Assembly (NCBI GenBank): GCA_028335825.1
Contig: JAIOKI010000019.1
Location: 124,001 to 188,000, forward strand
Direction of reading: 5' to 3'
From: Nosema muscidifuracis
Lineage: Eukaryota; Microsporidia; Nosematidae
Length of the DNA stretch: 64,000 nucleotides
Each line of letters starts with the position of its first letter. Within the stretch, counting starts at the first letter, position 1. Shown here one piece after another: positions 39,906 through 50,740 of this stretch. The translations under genes and the position numbers were made by a program. Under the pieces are notes generated by a model. The model made no database searches and was not told the DNA's origin. It saw only the letters and a program-made list of their open reading frames with translations.

Positions 39906-42419
39906 TTAATTAATTTTATGATATTTTTTCATTAATTCTATTTCTTCTTTATATTTATACTTACTACATATTTCATTATATTTATCTATATTGTAATTAT
40001 CTAATAAAGGATATGATCTTACCATTAACTTAATAAATTTATAATTATCCTTATATTTATCAAGTATATTTAAATATTTAATACTCATCTTCAAAATATT
40101 TAATATTTTGATTACTAAATTAAGATTATCTTCATTATTTAATATAACTAACATTCTCATCATTTCATGTGTATTATATATTTTAATATATTCTAGTACA
40201 ACATTCTTACCATAAAAATCTAATTCTTCGTATATTATCATACTATAAAGATGTAATTTTTCATTTTTTTGTAAAATATTTCTTATTATTTTTATTATAG
40301 AAAGGTCTCCTTCTTTTTTTAATCTATTCAAAAGTTCTTTAATATAAATTTCTTTAAGTATTAATCCTTCATTGATGAATTTATTTAATCTATTTATGTC
40401 ATATAAAATCAAGTCACTAATTATATTTTTTGCATGAGTATCTGTGACGTATTTAATAAATTTATAATTTGTTGATTTGTATTTCATTGTTATGTATTCA
40501 TAATCTATAATAAAATTCTTAACAAAAGATTTATAACTTCTTTTTTTCATATATCTTCTTAAATATAAAATATTAGATGAACATTTTTCTTTAATTTCTT
40601 CCTTCTTATTATCTGTAATTTTAGTTCTTATAATATTTATTTTGTATCTCTTTGGAATATTATTAGAAATATTTTCTTTATCAGGTATACTTAAAATAAT
40701 ATCAGATATTTTTTCTTTTTCTTTTTTATTATCTAAATATTTCTTAAATTTATTAACTATTTCATTTGAATAAATTTCTTTCTGATTTCTGTATACATAA
40801 GATAAATAATAATTCATACCACATGTACATTCTTTTATATTTAATTTATTTATAAAATCTTGTACTTCTTGAATAGGTTCTTTACAAAAATATTTAATAA
40901 AATATTTATCTACTTTATTAAATATTTTATCTTTCTTTTTATTACATAAACAATCTATAAATATTGAATGATCTTTTGTAAATCTATTTAGTAAATAAAT
41001 TATAAAAATATTTTTATATTTATTTTCCATTATTTTGTAATATAACATATCTAAATATTTTTTAGTTTTTAATTTACTTGTATGATATTCACTAATTAAA
41101 CTTATAATTTCATTAGAAATTTGTTCTCCTTTATAAGTATATTTATATGAAATAATATCTTTCTTATTAATAAATGTATTAAAAAAATCTTCTTTTAGAT
41201 TCAATATATTTTCTATGTCATATTCCTTATTATTATTAATTAATCCATTTAGTGTAAATTCCCTAATAATCATATTAAATGAGTCATTTATAATATTTTT
41301 GTCATTTGTAATATTTTTGTTGTTATTGTTATGATTAAGGATATTATCATTAATATTGTTATCATTAAAGTTATCATTAAAGATAATATCATTAAAGTTA
41401 TCATTAAGATTTTTATCATCATTGTTATCATCATTGTTATCATTAAATTTGTTATCATTATTGTTGTCATTAAGATTTTTGCTATCACTTAATAATCGAT
41501 ATTTCTTTATTATTTTTGTATATATATTATCATTATTTAATAAAAAATCTATCTCTTGATCACTAATACTAAAATCTTTAGGTTCATGATACCATTTAAT
41601 AACTTTACTATATAAAGAATATTCTTTTTTTATAATATTAGTATCATTTATAATAAAAGACTTATTATGATAATTAAGAATCATTAATTCTTCACTAAGT
41701 TGATAATCAATATTTATATTATTCTTAATTAATAAATAATATGAATATGGATTATATTTTTTAGGAGATATTATATATTCATTATTAATCTTTAAAATAT
41801 ATCCATCTATTTCTAATTCATATTTACCAAATATATTTTCAATATAATATTGTACTTGATAATCTGTATTAATATTATTTATAAGAAATAACAATCTTAT
41901 TTCTTTATCTACTAAATGATCAATTAAAAAAGTTTTCTTATAAAAATAGTAAGGAAGAAATACATAAAAAAGATAAGAAAGATTTTCTATAAAATTATCT
42001 AAAGATATCTCATTACGTATAAAATATTCACCAATAAGCATAGATAAAATTTTATCTTTACCAAACATCTCAATAATATCTTCTATATTCATATCTATAA
42101 TAAGATATTTAAGAATATCATAAGTAAATTCATTTGGTTCATTTAAAAAACTTTGAGTTAATGCATTTATGCATTCCATTTTTTTATTTGTATTTTCTGA
42201 TTTATTCAAATAATATTTTATAACAAAGTACATGGCATAATGGTAAAGATTTTTACCAGTAGATATTTTTATATTCTGAATATAATAATCTTCATCATTA
42301 GTATCTAATATATTTGTATTTTCTAATTTATTTTTAGTATCTATGTCTTCTAAATATTCTGTGTATGTTTTATAAATCTTCAATGGTTTAAATTTAAAAA
42401 AATCGTTAAGTAAAATCAT
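39906..42419 (-). CDS. Large hypothetical helical protein with Asn/Asp-rich insert
   Basis: 837 residues from the ATG at 42419, which follows CCCC (GTACCCCTCAATG). It is not recognised. Most of it is predicted helical, rich in Ile, Lys, Asn and Tyr, with repeated helix pairs suggesting an alpha-solenoid. A block at about 315-385 is almost entirely Asn and Asp and comes from a small DNA repeat (TCATTAA, TTATCAT). A CxC pair (KECTCGMNYY) is the only cysteine motif. No membrane segment or signal peptide is seen. Size and solenoid character would fit a nucleoporin, vesicle-coat or mTOR-like scaffold, but nothing proves this. Confidence 0.8.
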   Translation of the reverse strand: MILLNDFFKFKPLKIYKTYTEYLEDIDTKNKLENTNILDTNDEDYYIQNIKISTGKNLYHYAMYFVIKYYLNKSENTNKKMECINALTQSFLNEPNEFTYDILKYLIIDMNIEDIIEMFGKDKILSMLIGEYFIRNEISLDNFIENLSYLFYVFLPYYFYKKTFLIDHLVDKEIRLLFLINNINTDYQVQYYIENIFGKYELEIDGYILKINNEYIISPKKYNPYSYYLLIKNNINIDYQLSEELMILNYHNKSFIINDTNIIKKEYSLYSKVIKWYHEPKDFSISDQEIDFLLNNDNIYTKIIKKYRLLSDSKNLNDNNNDNKFNDNNDDNNDDKNLNDNFNDIIFNDNFNDNNINDNILNHNNNNKNITNDKNIINDSFNMIIREFTLNGLINNNKEYDIENILNLKEDFFNTFINKKDIISYKYTYKGEQISNEIISLISEYHTSKLKTKKYLDMLYYKIMENKYKNIFIIYLLNRFTKDHSIFIDCLCNKKKDKIFNKVDKYFIKYFCKEPIQEVQDFINKLNIKECTCGMNYYLSYVYRNQKEIYSNEIVNKFKKYLDNKKEKEKISDIILSIPDKENISNNIPKRYKINIIRTKITDNKKEEIKEKCSSNILYLRRYMKKRSYKSFVKNFIIDYEYITMKYKSTNYKFIKYVTDTHAKNIISDLILYDINRLNKFINEGLILKEIYIKELLNRLKKEGDLSIIKIIRNILQKNEKLHLYSMIIYEELDFYGKNVVLEYIKIYNTHEMMRMLVILNNEDNLNLVIKILNILKMSIKYLNILDKYKDNYKFIKLMVRSYPLLDNYNIDKYNEICSKYKYKEEIELMKKYHKIN

Positions 42420-42432
42420 TGAGGGGTACAAT

Positions 42433-42680
42433 AAAAAATAGATTTAATTTTTATGTATTGAAATTATAGATTTTACTTTTTATGTATTGAAAATATAGAT
42501 TTAATTTTTATGTATTGAAAATATAGATTTAATTTTTATTTATTGAAATTATAGATTTTACTTTTTATGTATTGAAATTATAGATTTAATTTTTATGTAT
42601 TAAAATTATAGATTTAATTTTATGTATTGAAAATATATATTTAATTTTTATGTATTGAAATTATAGATTCACTTTTATGT
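42433..42680. repeat. 28-31-base tandem repeat, about eight copies
   Basis: Units of TTTTTATGTATTGAAATTATAGATTTAA repeat from 42433 to 42680 in the gap between two minus-strand genes. Copies vary slightly. Confidence 0.93.
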
Positions 42681-42818
42681 ATTTAATCACCTTTTAAAAA
42701 GAGATTAGAATATAAGTCTATTTATCAATTGAATTTTATAATATATATTTAAGATAAATTTGACTAGTGTTTTGTTTACTTATTTTCTAATAAAATTTTT
42801 ACTATAAAACATTTATTC

Positions 42819-43622
42819 CTAAAATCTACTATGATCTATCATAAACAAAGATGCCATAAACATCATACAAGTTCTACTATAATGAGTCATAGTTCTAGAA
42901 TAATTTCTATTATTTTTTATAAAAACCTTACTTATAGTCTGTAAGAAAAATACTGTGCTAAGAATAAACAAGACTTCACTATTATTTGTAATTATCAATA
43001 TAGTTAATGCTAATATTTTTATAATATCATCTCTAGATATTTTAATATTCTTTATCTTTTCTAAAATATCATTAAAATTTATAACTTTTTTTCTATTTTT
43101 TATTAAATATCTCTTATTATCTTTTATAAATGTCTGGTTAGAATTTACTTCTAAAATAGCACCTGAACCTTTTAATTTGATTTTAATCTTATTATCATTA
43201 TTTATTTTATTGTCATTATTTATTTTATTTTCATTATTTATTTTATTATCATTAACTGTTTTATTATCATTATTTATTTTATTGTCATTATTTATTTTAT
43301 TTTCATTATTTATTTTTAATTCTTTATTATTTAATTTTTCATTTTCTATGGTTATATTTTCTAATATAATATTTTTTTCTTTTTCAATTTCTTCTTTGTT
43401 TACAAATGTAGTTTCAAAAGTAAATTTAATAGAAAGAGACCCAAAGGAAGATATAAATTCATCATCATTAACAAGATAATTTTTATAAAAAATCATAATA
43501 TTATCTTTATCTATATTTATATTGGTAGTAAGATATTCTTTAATATCATGTATTGTATGTAAATTATTTCCTTCAGTATAAAATTTATATTTACCATCTT
43601 TTGAAATTATTTCTATTTTCAT
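42819..43622 (-). CDS. Membrane-anchored protein with N-terminal ubiquitin-like domain
   Basis: 267 residues. Residues 1-72 read like a ubiquitin-like domain: strand MKIEIISKDGKYKFY, strand/helix TIHDIKEYLTTNINID, then IMIFYKNYLVNDDEFIS and the strand SLSIKFTFET. A low-complexity linker of NENKINNDNK repeats (about 100-147) follows. The C terminus has one or two membrane helices (ILALTILIITNNSEVLFILS and onward). This order, UBL, linker, membrane anchor, is that of HERP- and DSC3-type proteins in ER-associated degradation. The assignment is by layout only. CCC (TTACCCTCAAGCATG) precedes the start. Confidence 0.8.
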   Translation of the reverse strand: MKIEIISKDGKYKFYTEGNNLHTIHDIKEYLTTNINIDKDNIMIFYKNYLVNDDEFISSFGSLSIKFTFETTFVNKEEIEKEKNIILENITIENEKLNNKELKINNENKINNDNKINNDNKTVNDNKINNENKINNDNKINNDNKIKIKLKGSGAILEVNSNQTFIKDNKRYLIKNRKKVINFNDILEKIKNIKISRDDIIKILALTILIITNNSEVLFILSTVFFLQTISKVFIKNNRNYSRTMTHYSRTCMMFMASLFMIDHSRF

Positions 43623-44847
43623 GCTTGAGGGTAAGAATAAAATATTATTTATATTTTTAATAATAAATTAAAATAAAAAATAAAGGAGTTAAACTTTTCA
43701 TTGGTTAGTATGTTTATGACCAATTGTAAATAAAAAAATTATTTTGAGTTAATTAAACTAATAAAATATTTTTTTTTATTTTTTTGTATCCTGTTAAGGT
43801 AAATACTATTTGAAAATAATTTGTTAATTTTGATTAGAAATGAGATAATAAATTTTATTTGTTGAATAAATATTTATCTTTATTAAATAATTAATATAGA
43901 AAAGTCAAATTATTTAATATTTTCTAATATTAAATTTAAAGTTATTATAAATAAATATTAAACTAGTATTATATATTTACCAATTACCTAACCTACCCAA
44001 CTATAATTATATATATAACAATTACATAACCTATTATAATAAAATTTAACTAGTATTATATATTACCTATTATAATAAAGTAATATATTACTTACTAATA
44101 TTATATATAATAACTATATATTTAGTAATAAGAATATAAGTATGATTAATTAAATATTTATTTTTTATTGCTTAATATTTGTATAAATAACTTCAATAAA
44201 GATACCTACTTTTAATAATTTAGTTAATATTATCTATAATGGAATAAATCAGATAAAAAATGATTATTTATGTATGAAAAATGAGACTGTAATTTAAAAA
44301 AAAATCATCTTTAAACTTGAACTCTTCCTTATAATTAACTAAAAGTTGTGAGTAGATTTATTTTTAATTAAGCTGAAATTTAACTAAAACTTAAATGAAT
44401 TTGAAACAAGTATAATTTTATATAAATGTGTATTCTTGTTATTTACTGATATTGTTTTTAATATATTAAATATCAAATTATATTAAAGGAAGATATTTAT
44501 AAGAAATAGACATTAAGGAAGAGATTTTAAAAATCTAATGAAAGCAAGGAAATTAGCTTTACTGAAAAAAAGGATTCATAATTAAATATCAAACATCTAT
44601 TTTACTAAATATTAGTCAATCATCTAAAATGAAATTATTTAATCATCTTTAAAGAAACTAGTCAATAATTGTAAAAAAAATTAGTCAATCATCTTAAAGA
44701 AATAATTAGCTAATCATCTCTAAAGAAACTATTCAATCATCTTAAAGTAACTAGCTATTATTTTATGAAAAACTATTCAATCATCTTAAAAAATCAACAA
44801 ATATTAAAAATTTAATTATAAAAAATAAATATTTTATTTATTATTAC
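43623..44847. other. 1.2 kb gap with a diffuse repeat at its left-of-gene end
   Basis: No open frame of coding character. Between about 44610 and 44790 the words AATCATCTTAAAGAAA and CTAGTCAAT or CTATTCAAT repeat about seven times. The rest is A/T-rich, including runs of TATATATTAC. Confidence 0.6.
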
Positions 44848-45591
44848 TTAAATATTAGGACTTTGAATAAATTTTTTTATACTCTCATCTTGATAATTTT
44901 TAAAAATACTTAAACTTTCTAAAATATCATTCAATCTACTTAACATTAAATATAAATTATCATATACGAAAAAAATTTCAGTTATTTTTTTATCTTGAAA
45001 ACTTTTTAAAAGTCTTTTATATTTGTTACTGTCATATATTTCTTCAAGAAAACTTACTATAATAAATTTGAATTTTTCAAATTTATCACCTTTAAATAAT
45101 TTAAAGTTCTTCATTACAACTATCAAAATTTTCTTGTATACATCGTTCCAAATTTTACATGAATTGTATCCTATAAAATTTCTTTCTTTGCAATCTTCTT
45201 CTATTTCATTTATAAATGACTCATCGAGTGTCATCAAAATATTAATTTTACTATAAAGTTCAACTAGAGTAATTATATATTCAGAATTAACTATTTTATT
45301 ACCTATGTAATAATTAGAAGTGTATATATATGAATTATCCTCCCATCTGTAAGCTTTAAATCTCTGAATAGCAGTATTTTCGAATAATTTTTTTTCTAGA
45401 TCAATAAAAAAATGATCTTTTTTCTTATATTCTCTTACTACAGTTAGTTCTGAGAATCCTTGGAATATATCAAATCTTTCTTTAACAATTTTCTTTTCTA
45501 CAACATTTGATTTACAATCAAAACCTTTAAACTCTACTTCGATAGCTTTAATAAATCCAAACAATAAATATAATATATTTTTAGAAATCAT
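44848..45591 (-). CDS. Hypothetical secreted helical protein
   Basis: 247 residues, not recognised. The N terminus MISKNILYLLFGFIKAIEVEF looks like a signal peptide. The mature part has a few cysteines (DCKSN, EEDCKERN, YNSCKIW) and is otherwise helical and Lys/Ile-rich. A strong CCCC motif (AATCCCCTCCTTATTATG) supports the start. It resembles the island's secreted proteins in size and composition, without clear sequence similarity. Confidence 0.78.
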   Translation of the reverse strand: MISKNILYLLFGFIKAIEVEFKGFDCKSNVVEKKIVKERFDIFQGFSELTVVREYKKKDHFFIDLEKKLFENTAIQRFKAYRWEDNSYIYTSNYYIGNKIVNSEYIITLVELYSKINILMTLDESFINEIEEDCKERNFIGYNSCKIWNDVYKKILIVVMKNFKLFKGDKFEKFKFIIVSFLEEIYDSNKYKRLLKSFQDKKITEIFFVYDNLYLMLSRLNDILESLSIFKNYQDESIKKFIQSPNI

Positions 45592-47468
45592 AATAAGGAG
45601 GGGATTATTATTCTTTATATAGTCTTAATTAAATTAAAAAAAAATCAAAAAAACATTAAAAAATAAAATAATGGTTTATATGAAATTTATTACTAGTTTT
45701 TTTTAAGAATTAGCGTTTCCTGTCAAAAATATCAAAAAAATATTTGTAATGAAATTTAATATTTTTTAGTTACTTTTTTAGAATTTAATATTTTATAATG
45801 AGCTAATCAATATAAATTTAATCTTTGCTTAATAAAAATTTATTTTTTAGTAAATAACGTCTAAATTAATTAAAAATATTTTCATTGATTCAATTTTCTA
45901 TGATAATTTTAATAATCGAATATTCGTTAGAAACACATGATATCATCATTTGATATACATTTTTATAAATATTAACTTCAAGATAATTTGAAATAAACAA
46001 TAAATAAGAGTAATTATTTATATTTGAATTAATTTAATCAATAATTTTTTGTTGTAATTTCTTCTTTAATTATAATTTTTTTGTTGTAATTTCTTCTTTG
46101 ATTATAATTTTTTTTCCACCTGTCAAAAAAATGACTCATAAAAACATGTAATTTCAAATATTTTTTCTTTGTAGCGAACTACAAATAAATATCTTTAAAT
46201 ACATATTAAGATAATAATTCAATTTATTAAATGAAGTATAGTTAAAAAAACTGTATATAATTAAAAAAGATCATTTTATATTTTTTATAAGTTTAATGAT
46301 ATTCCGTAATTACTAATAAATTTGAATATTTATATTTTATTCTGATAGTTCTTGTTATTTTGTTAAACAATAAGAGTTTTTTTCTATAATTTTAATTAAA
46401 AAAAATTACTTATTTTATTTATTAAATTTTTAATTATAAAATCTTTCTTCGTTTAGATCAAAAATTCTATGTAAATTTTAATTTTTTTATCGACATTATT
46501 GAAAATTTTATAGTCATAAAAGTTATCACTTCAAATATCTTTAGAAAATTAAAATTTAATAATAAAGACTTATCTAAAAATACTAAATTTAGTATTTTTA
46601 GAAATAGAAGATATATTAAAAAAGAATATTTTAAATAAATCTTATTTTCTTTAATAAAGAATATTTTGATAATTCTTCAAGTATACTTTTATAATTTATA
46701 TAGAATTATTTAAAAACACTCTGACTTGAAAACAATCAGTCTATAAATTAATCTCATTTATAAAATATTTAAGTATAATTAATAATATCATTAAAATTTA
46801 TTTTACTTAAAATTGATCTAATTTATCTCTTATACTATCTAATTTATCAATCTTAGTGACAATCATTATAAATTCAATCAGATTTTTGTCTTAATTAATT
46901 AATTTTCTTTTCCAATAATACTCTTAAGATGAAATTTAAGGTCATTTATAATGTTTTAGTCTAAATGTATGTCTCAATATAAGATTTTAACTTAATCTCA
47001 GTTTATATGTTCAATGGAAATTTATTACAATCTTAAGTTATTAAATGGATATATTTATATATGAAAGTAAATTGTTAGAGAGAATAACTTAAAATACTTA
47101 ATTTTCTCAAAAAATTAATCTACTCTTTAATATCTCAAATATTTAATAATAAAACAAAGAATGATTCATTGAATAACTGATAAAAAAATCAGTATCCAAA
47201 AATTATGTCTACAAGCATACTCGAATATCTAAAAATTGAAGTATAATAAATTTACAATATTTTTATAATTTTGAAAGTAAATTAAGATCTGTATTTTCAT
47301 ATCAAATTTTTTTAATCAACATAAAAAAAATAGGTCAAGATTTTTAATCATTTATTTTAATGTACAAAGCTATTAGTATTTAATAAAATTTTATAATTAA
47401 ATAATATTTAATTTTTTGTTTATATAATATTACGTAAACTACTTATAAACTTTTAGTACAAAACAAAT
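45592..47468. other. ORF-poor 1.9 kb gap
   Basis: No coding frame is visible. TTTTTTGTTGTAATTTCTTC occurs twice near 46044-46110. Otherwise A/T-rich with no recognised element. Confidence 0.55.
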
Positions 47469-47900
47469 ATGTTTTTTATAATTAATTTACTTTTTAATAT
47501 AACTAATTGTAAACCAGATATACCCACTACAAAAGACAATACTCAATTAATATTAGATAAATATTTACCTACTACAAATGATAATACTCAATTAATATTA
47601 GATAAATACATACCTACTACAAAAGATGATACAAGTAAAAATGTAAAAGACAAAAAGATAAATAAATCTTCTACTTATTTAGATAAAGAAAGACAACAAG
47701 AAATAATTATTGATGAATATAAACTTCTTAAATATATTATTCATATTTTAATAGTTGCTTTTATCATTACTACAATTCTTTCTTTAGTCATCTCTCTAAT
47801 AGCTGATATAGAATTTTTAAATGTAGCTAAAATCTTGTTTGGTATTCTTATTTTTGTATCTGTCTTATTATTGTGTACTGGAATGTTTACATTTCTTTAG
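47469..47900 (+). CDS. Small membrane protein with 15-residue N-terminal repeats
   Basis: 143 residues, not recognised. The leader MFFIINLLFNITNC is a likely signal peptide. Residues 18-50 hold two 15-residue units (PTTKDNTQLILDKYL and PTTNDNTQLILDKYI) and the start of a third. A polar Lys/Ser linker follows. Two closely spaced transmembrane helices (about 90-115 and 120-142) end the protein. There is no CCC motif before the ATG. It may sit in a parasite membrane with the repeats exposed. Confidence 0.72.
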   Translation: MFFIINLLFNITNCKPDIPTTKDNTQLILDKYLPTTNDNTQLILDKYIPTTKDDTSKNVKDKKINKSSTYLDKERQQEIIIDEYKLLKYIIHILIVAFIITTILSLVISLIADIEFLNVAKILFGILIFVSVLLLCTGMFTFL

Positions 47901-48497
47901 TTTGATTAAATAATTGTAAATAATTACTTTTAACTACTCTGATATTTCTGTAATTTTTTATTATAATTGTTTAATTTAAAATAGAGTGAAAATATTAAAC
48001 TATTAGAATAGTCTTAGTAATACTTAGTTTATTAATATATTTTAACAAATAAATTTTTTAATAAAACTTATCTATTTTTTGTTTGATATTTATTTTATTA
48101 CATTTTAACAAATAAAGTTTTAATAAAACTTATCTATTTTTTGTTTGATATTTATTTTATTACATTTTAACAAATAAAGTTTTAATAAAACTTATCTATT
48201 TTTTGTTTGATATTTATTTTATTACATTTTCTACATTCAGATATTTTTTTAATAAAACTTATCTATTTTTTATTTGATATTTATTTTATTACATTTTAAC
48301 AAATAATTTTTTTAATAAAACTTATCTATTTTTTATTTAATATTTATTTTATAAATTAATTTATCAATTATAAAAACAATAAAATTATTAATTTTTATAT
48401 CTAAGGTCACTTAAATAATTTTTTATCCAATTAAAAAGGTTTTCTAGAACTTTTAAATTTAAAAAATATTTTTTTCTACAAAATTTGTCCCCTTTAA
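47901..48497. repeat. Gap with a 62-base tandem repeat, about five copies
   Basis: Units of TTTTAATAAAACTTATCTAT, TTTTGTTTGATATTTATTTT and ATTACATTTTAACAAATAA repeat from about 48040 to 48350. The second and third are almost identical. No gene is seen in the rest of the gap. Confidence 0.9.
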
Positions 48498-48932
48498 ATG
48501 TGGCCTATTGAAAAATATTACAAACCAGATGTACCTCTATCATACTATAAAGAAAAAACATTTACTGGTACAGAAGAAGAATATTTAAAACTTATGGAAG
48601 AATCAAGTACAGTTTATATTAACAATATTGATTCATCTGTTGATGAGACTCGTATATGGGAACTTGCTCTTTTATTTGGAGATGTTAAACGAGTTATTAT
48701 GGGTATTAACAGAAACTTCTTGACATTTTGTGGATTTTGTTTTGTAGAATATTATACGAAAGAAGATGCTCAGAAATGTAAAATGTGGGCTGATAAACTT
48801 AAATTTGAAAAAAAAAGTCTGAGTGTAGATAAAGATTATGGATTTAAAGAGGGTAGGCAATACGGAAGAGGAGTTTTTGGTGGTAAAATGAAGGAAGATA
48901 ATGCTAAAAAAAGGAGGTACTACAATAACTAA
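48498..48932 (+). CDS. CBC2: Nuclear cap-binding protein subunit 2 (CBP20)
   Basis: 144 residues with one RRM. RNP2 is VYINNI (39-44) and RNP1 is GFCFVEYY (79-86). The C-terminal signature DYGFKEGRQYGRG (113-125) is the cap-contact tail specific to CBP20. It binds the m7G cap of nascent RNA polymerase II transcripts together with CBP80 and helps processing and export. The N-terminal aromatic YY of KYYKP also fits the cap-stacking Tyr pair. A CCCC motif (TTGTCCCCTTTAAATG) precedes the start. It converges on the Nsr1-like gene, 56 bases apart. Confidence 0.95.
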   Translation: MWPIEKYYKPDVPLSYYKEKTFTGTEEEYLKLMEESSTVYINNIDSSVDETRIWELALLFGDVKRVIMGINRNFLTFCGFCFVEYYTKEDAQKCKMWADKLKFEKKSLSVDKDYGFKEGRQYGRGVFGGKMKEDNAKKRRYYNN

Positions 48933-48988
48933 TTAAAATGTGAAAGTTTTAATCCTTCGTTAATAACGATTTATAAAAATAAATTTAT

Positions 48989-50428
48989 TTATTCACTATC
49001 ACTGTCAAAAACAATTCTATTTTTTTGTTCTTTTTTGTCGTCAGACTTATTTCTCTTATCGAACTTTTGACGTTTGTTGTCTCCATCTTTGTTAAATGAC
49101 TTTCTATCACCATCTTTGTTAAATGACTTTCTATCACCATCCCTATTGAATGATCTTCTGTCACTATCCCTATTGAATGACTTTCTATCTCCATCTCTGT
49201 TAAAATTTCCCCTATCTCTTCGATTATTCTTTTTAAAGTCATCTTTAACTACGTTCTTCTTTCTAATATCATATTTATCCTTTCCAGATTGCTGTTCATC
49301 AGCATCTCTAACGAATAAAGTTCTATCCTTAAACTTTAATTTAGATTTCATAAGTTTCTTAAACAGAGCTTCATCCTCACAGAACACAAAAGCAAATCCT
49401 TTACATCTATCATCATCATCCATAGGAATATGACATCCCTTAATTTCTCCATGTTCCTCTAAAAAAGCTACTAATTCCTCTTTGTTACATTTGTAAGGAA
49501 GATTATTAAGTTTTAAAGTATATTTCTTTTTTCTTTCTGATGAACTAGCAAGATTGACTGTTATCTTTCTACCAAATAATTCTTGATCATTAAGTTTTAA
49601 ACATCTCTTAGCATCAGCTTCCTTAACAAATTCAATAAAAGCAAATCCTTTATTTCTATCACGATCTCCTGTTACAGGAATAGAAACACGAATTGTTTTT
49701 CCAATCTCATTGATTTCTTTCTTTAAATCATCTTCTGACAAATCAAAAGGAATACCTTTCATAAATATTACACGAGTATCTTTATCTTCTAATTGTTCTT
49801 CATCTATGCTTGAAGATTGTTGTTCAATATCACTAGAAGAATCTTCTTCATCATCACTCTCATTATTATCAACAGCTTTAGTAATTTTTTGTTTTTTATT
49901 ATTTTTTTTATCTTTCAAAGACTTTTCATTGTCTGTTGATTCTTCTTTTTTATTAACCGTCTCATCTTGACTTGATGACTCATCTGAACTACTTTCTTCT
50001 TCTTTTATTTTCTTATTAGTAGTTTCTTCCTCACTAGAGTTACTTTCTTCTTCTTCCTTAGAAAGTTCTTTTTTAGTAGTTTCTTCCTCATTAGATGACT
50101 CATCTGAACTACTCTCTTCCTTCTTTATTTCCTTCTTAACTGACTTTTTAGTAGTTTCTTCCTCATTAGATGACTCATCCGAACTACTCTCTTCCTTCTT
50201 TATTTCCTTCTTAACTGACTTTTTAGTAGTCTCTTTCTCACTAGATGACTCATTTGAACTACTCTCTTCTTTCTTTATTTCCTTCTTAACTGATTTCTTA
50301 GTACCAGTTTTCTTTGGTACATCCTCCTTAGTTTCTTTCTGTTTTACTTTTGCATTCTTCTTAGCTACTATTTTTTTAACATTCTGTTTCTCATTAGAAA
50401 TTGATGAGTCGTTATTTTCTTTTCTCAT
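48989..50428 (-). CDS. Nsr1/nucleolin-like protein with two RRMs
   Basis: 479 residues from the ATG at 50428, chosen because CCCC (TTGCCCCTAAAATG) abuts it; the frame upstream to 50491 has no such signal. The N-terminal 215 residues are Lys/Ser/Glu-rich with three 25-residue units (44-118, KKSVKKEIKKEESSS...). RRM1 (about 219-293) has VIFMKGI and KGFAFIEF; RRM2 (about 303-375) has TLKLNNL and KGFAFVFC. The tail has four 9-residue units of NRDGDRKSF type, replacing the usual RGG box. This is the layout of nucleolin/Nsr1, which works in pre-rRNA processing. Confidence 0.88.
   Translation of the reverse strand: MRKENNDSSISNEKQNVKKIVAKKNAKVKQKETKEDVPKKTGTKKSVKKEIKKEESSSNESSSEKETTKKSVKKEIKKEESSSDESSNEEETTKKSVKKEIKKEESSSDESSNEEETTKKELSKEEEESNSSEEETTNKKIKEEESSSDESSSQDETVNKKEESTDNEKSLKDKKNNKKQKITKAVDNNESDDEEDSSSDIEQQSSSIDEEQLEDKDTRVIFMKGIPFDLSEDDLKKEINEIGKTIRVSIPVTGDRDRNKGFAFIEFVKEADAKRCLKLNDQELFGRKITVNLASSSERKKKYTLKLNNLPYKCNKEELVAFLEEHGEIKGCHIPMDDDDRCKGFAFVFCEDEALFKKLMKSKLKFKDRTLFVRDADEQQSGKDKYDIRKKNVVKDDFKKNNRRDRGNFNRDGDRKSFNRDSDRRSFNRDGDRKSFNKDGDRKSFNKDGDNKRQKFDKRNKSDDKKEQKNRIVFDSDSE
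50075..50299 (-). repeat. Coding repeat: three 75-base units in the Nsr1-like gene
   Basis: Three in-frame 75-base units encode the Lys/Ser/Glu repeats at residues 44-118. The two units nearer the RRMs are closest to each other. A second coding array of four 27-base units lies at 49094-49201 in the C-terminal tail. Confidence 0.9.
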
Positions 50429-50584
50429 TTTAGGGGCAATCTTGATAAAATAAAAAATTATTTTTTTAGCCGTTAAGATTTCATAAATCAAAAATAAATG
50501 TATGAAATGTATTCAAATTTTTTATTTAAGAAAAAAAGTATATACAAATTATTTTCTTATATTATTATATAAGTATAATTCATT

Positions 50585-50740
50585 TTAAATATAATAATTT
50601 CTGTTAATAAGATTCTTAGCTTCTTTATAAAACCCTTATATGAAAAATTTTTAATTATTATTTTCTGTTAATAAGATTCTCTAATTATTCTGTTAATAAG
50701 ATTCTTAGTTTCTTTATAAAACCCCTATATGAAAAAATTA
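50585..50740. repeat. Duplicated promoter/start region
   Basis: TCTGTTAATAAGATTCTTAG, then CTTCTTTATAAAACCC and TTATATGAAAAA, occurs once at about 50602-50650 and again at about 50691-50740. The second copy carries the real start (CCCCTATATG) of the 50729 gene; the first copy has an ATG too, but its frame closes at once. A third partial copy of TCTGTTAATAAGATTCT lies between them. Confidence 0.85.
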
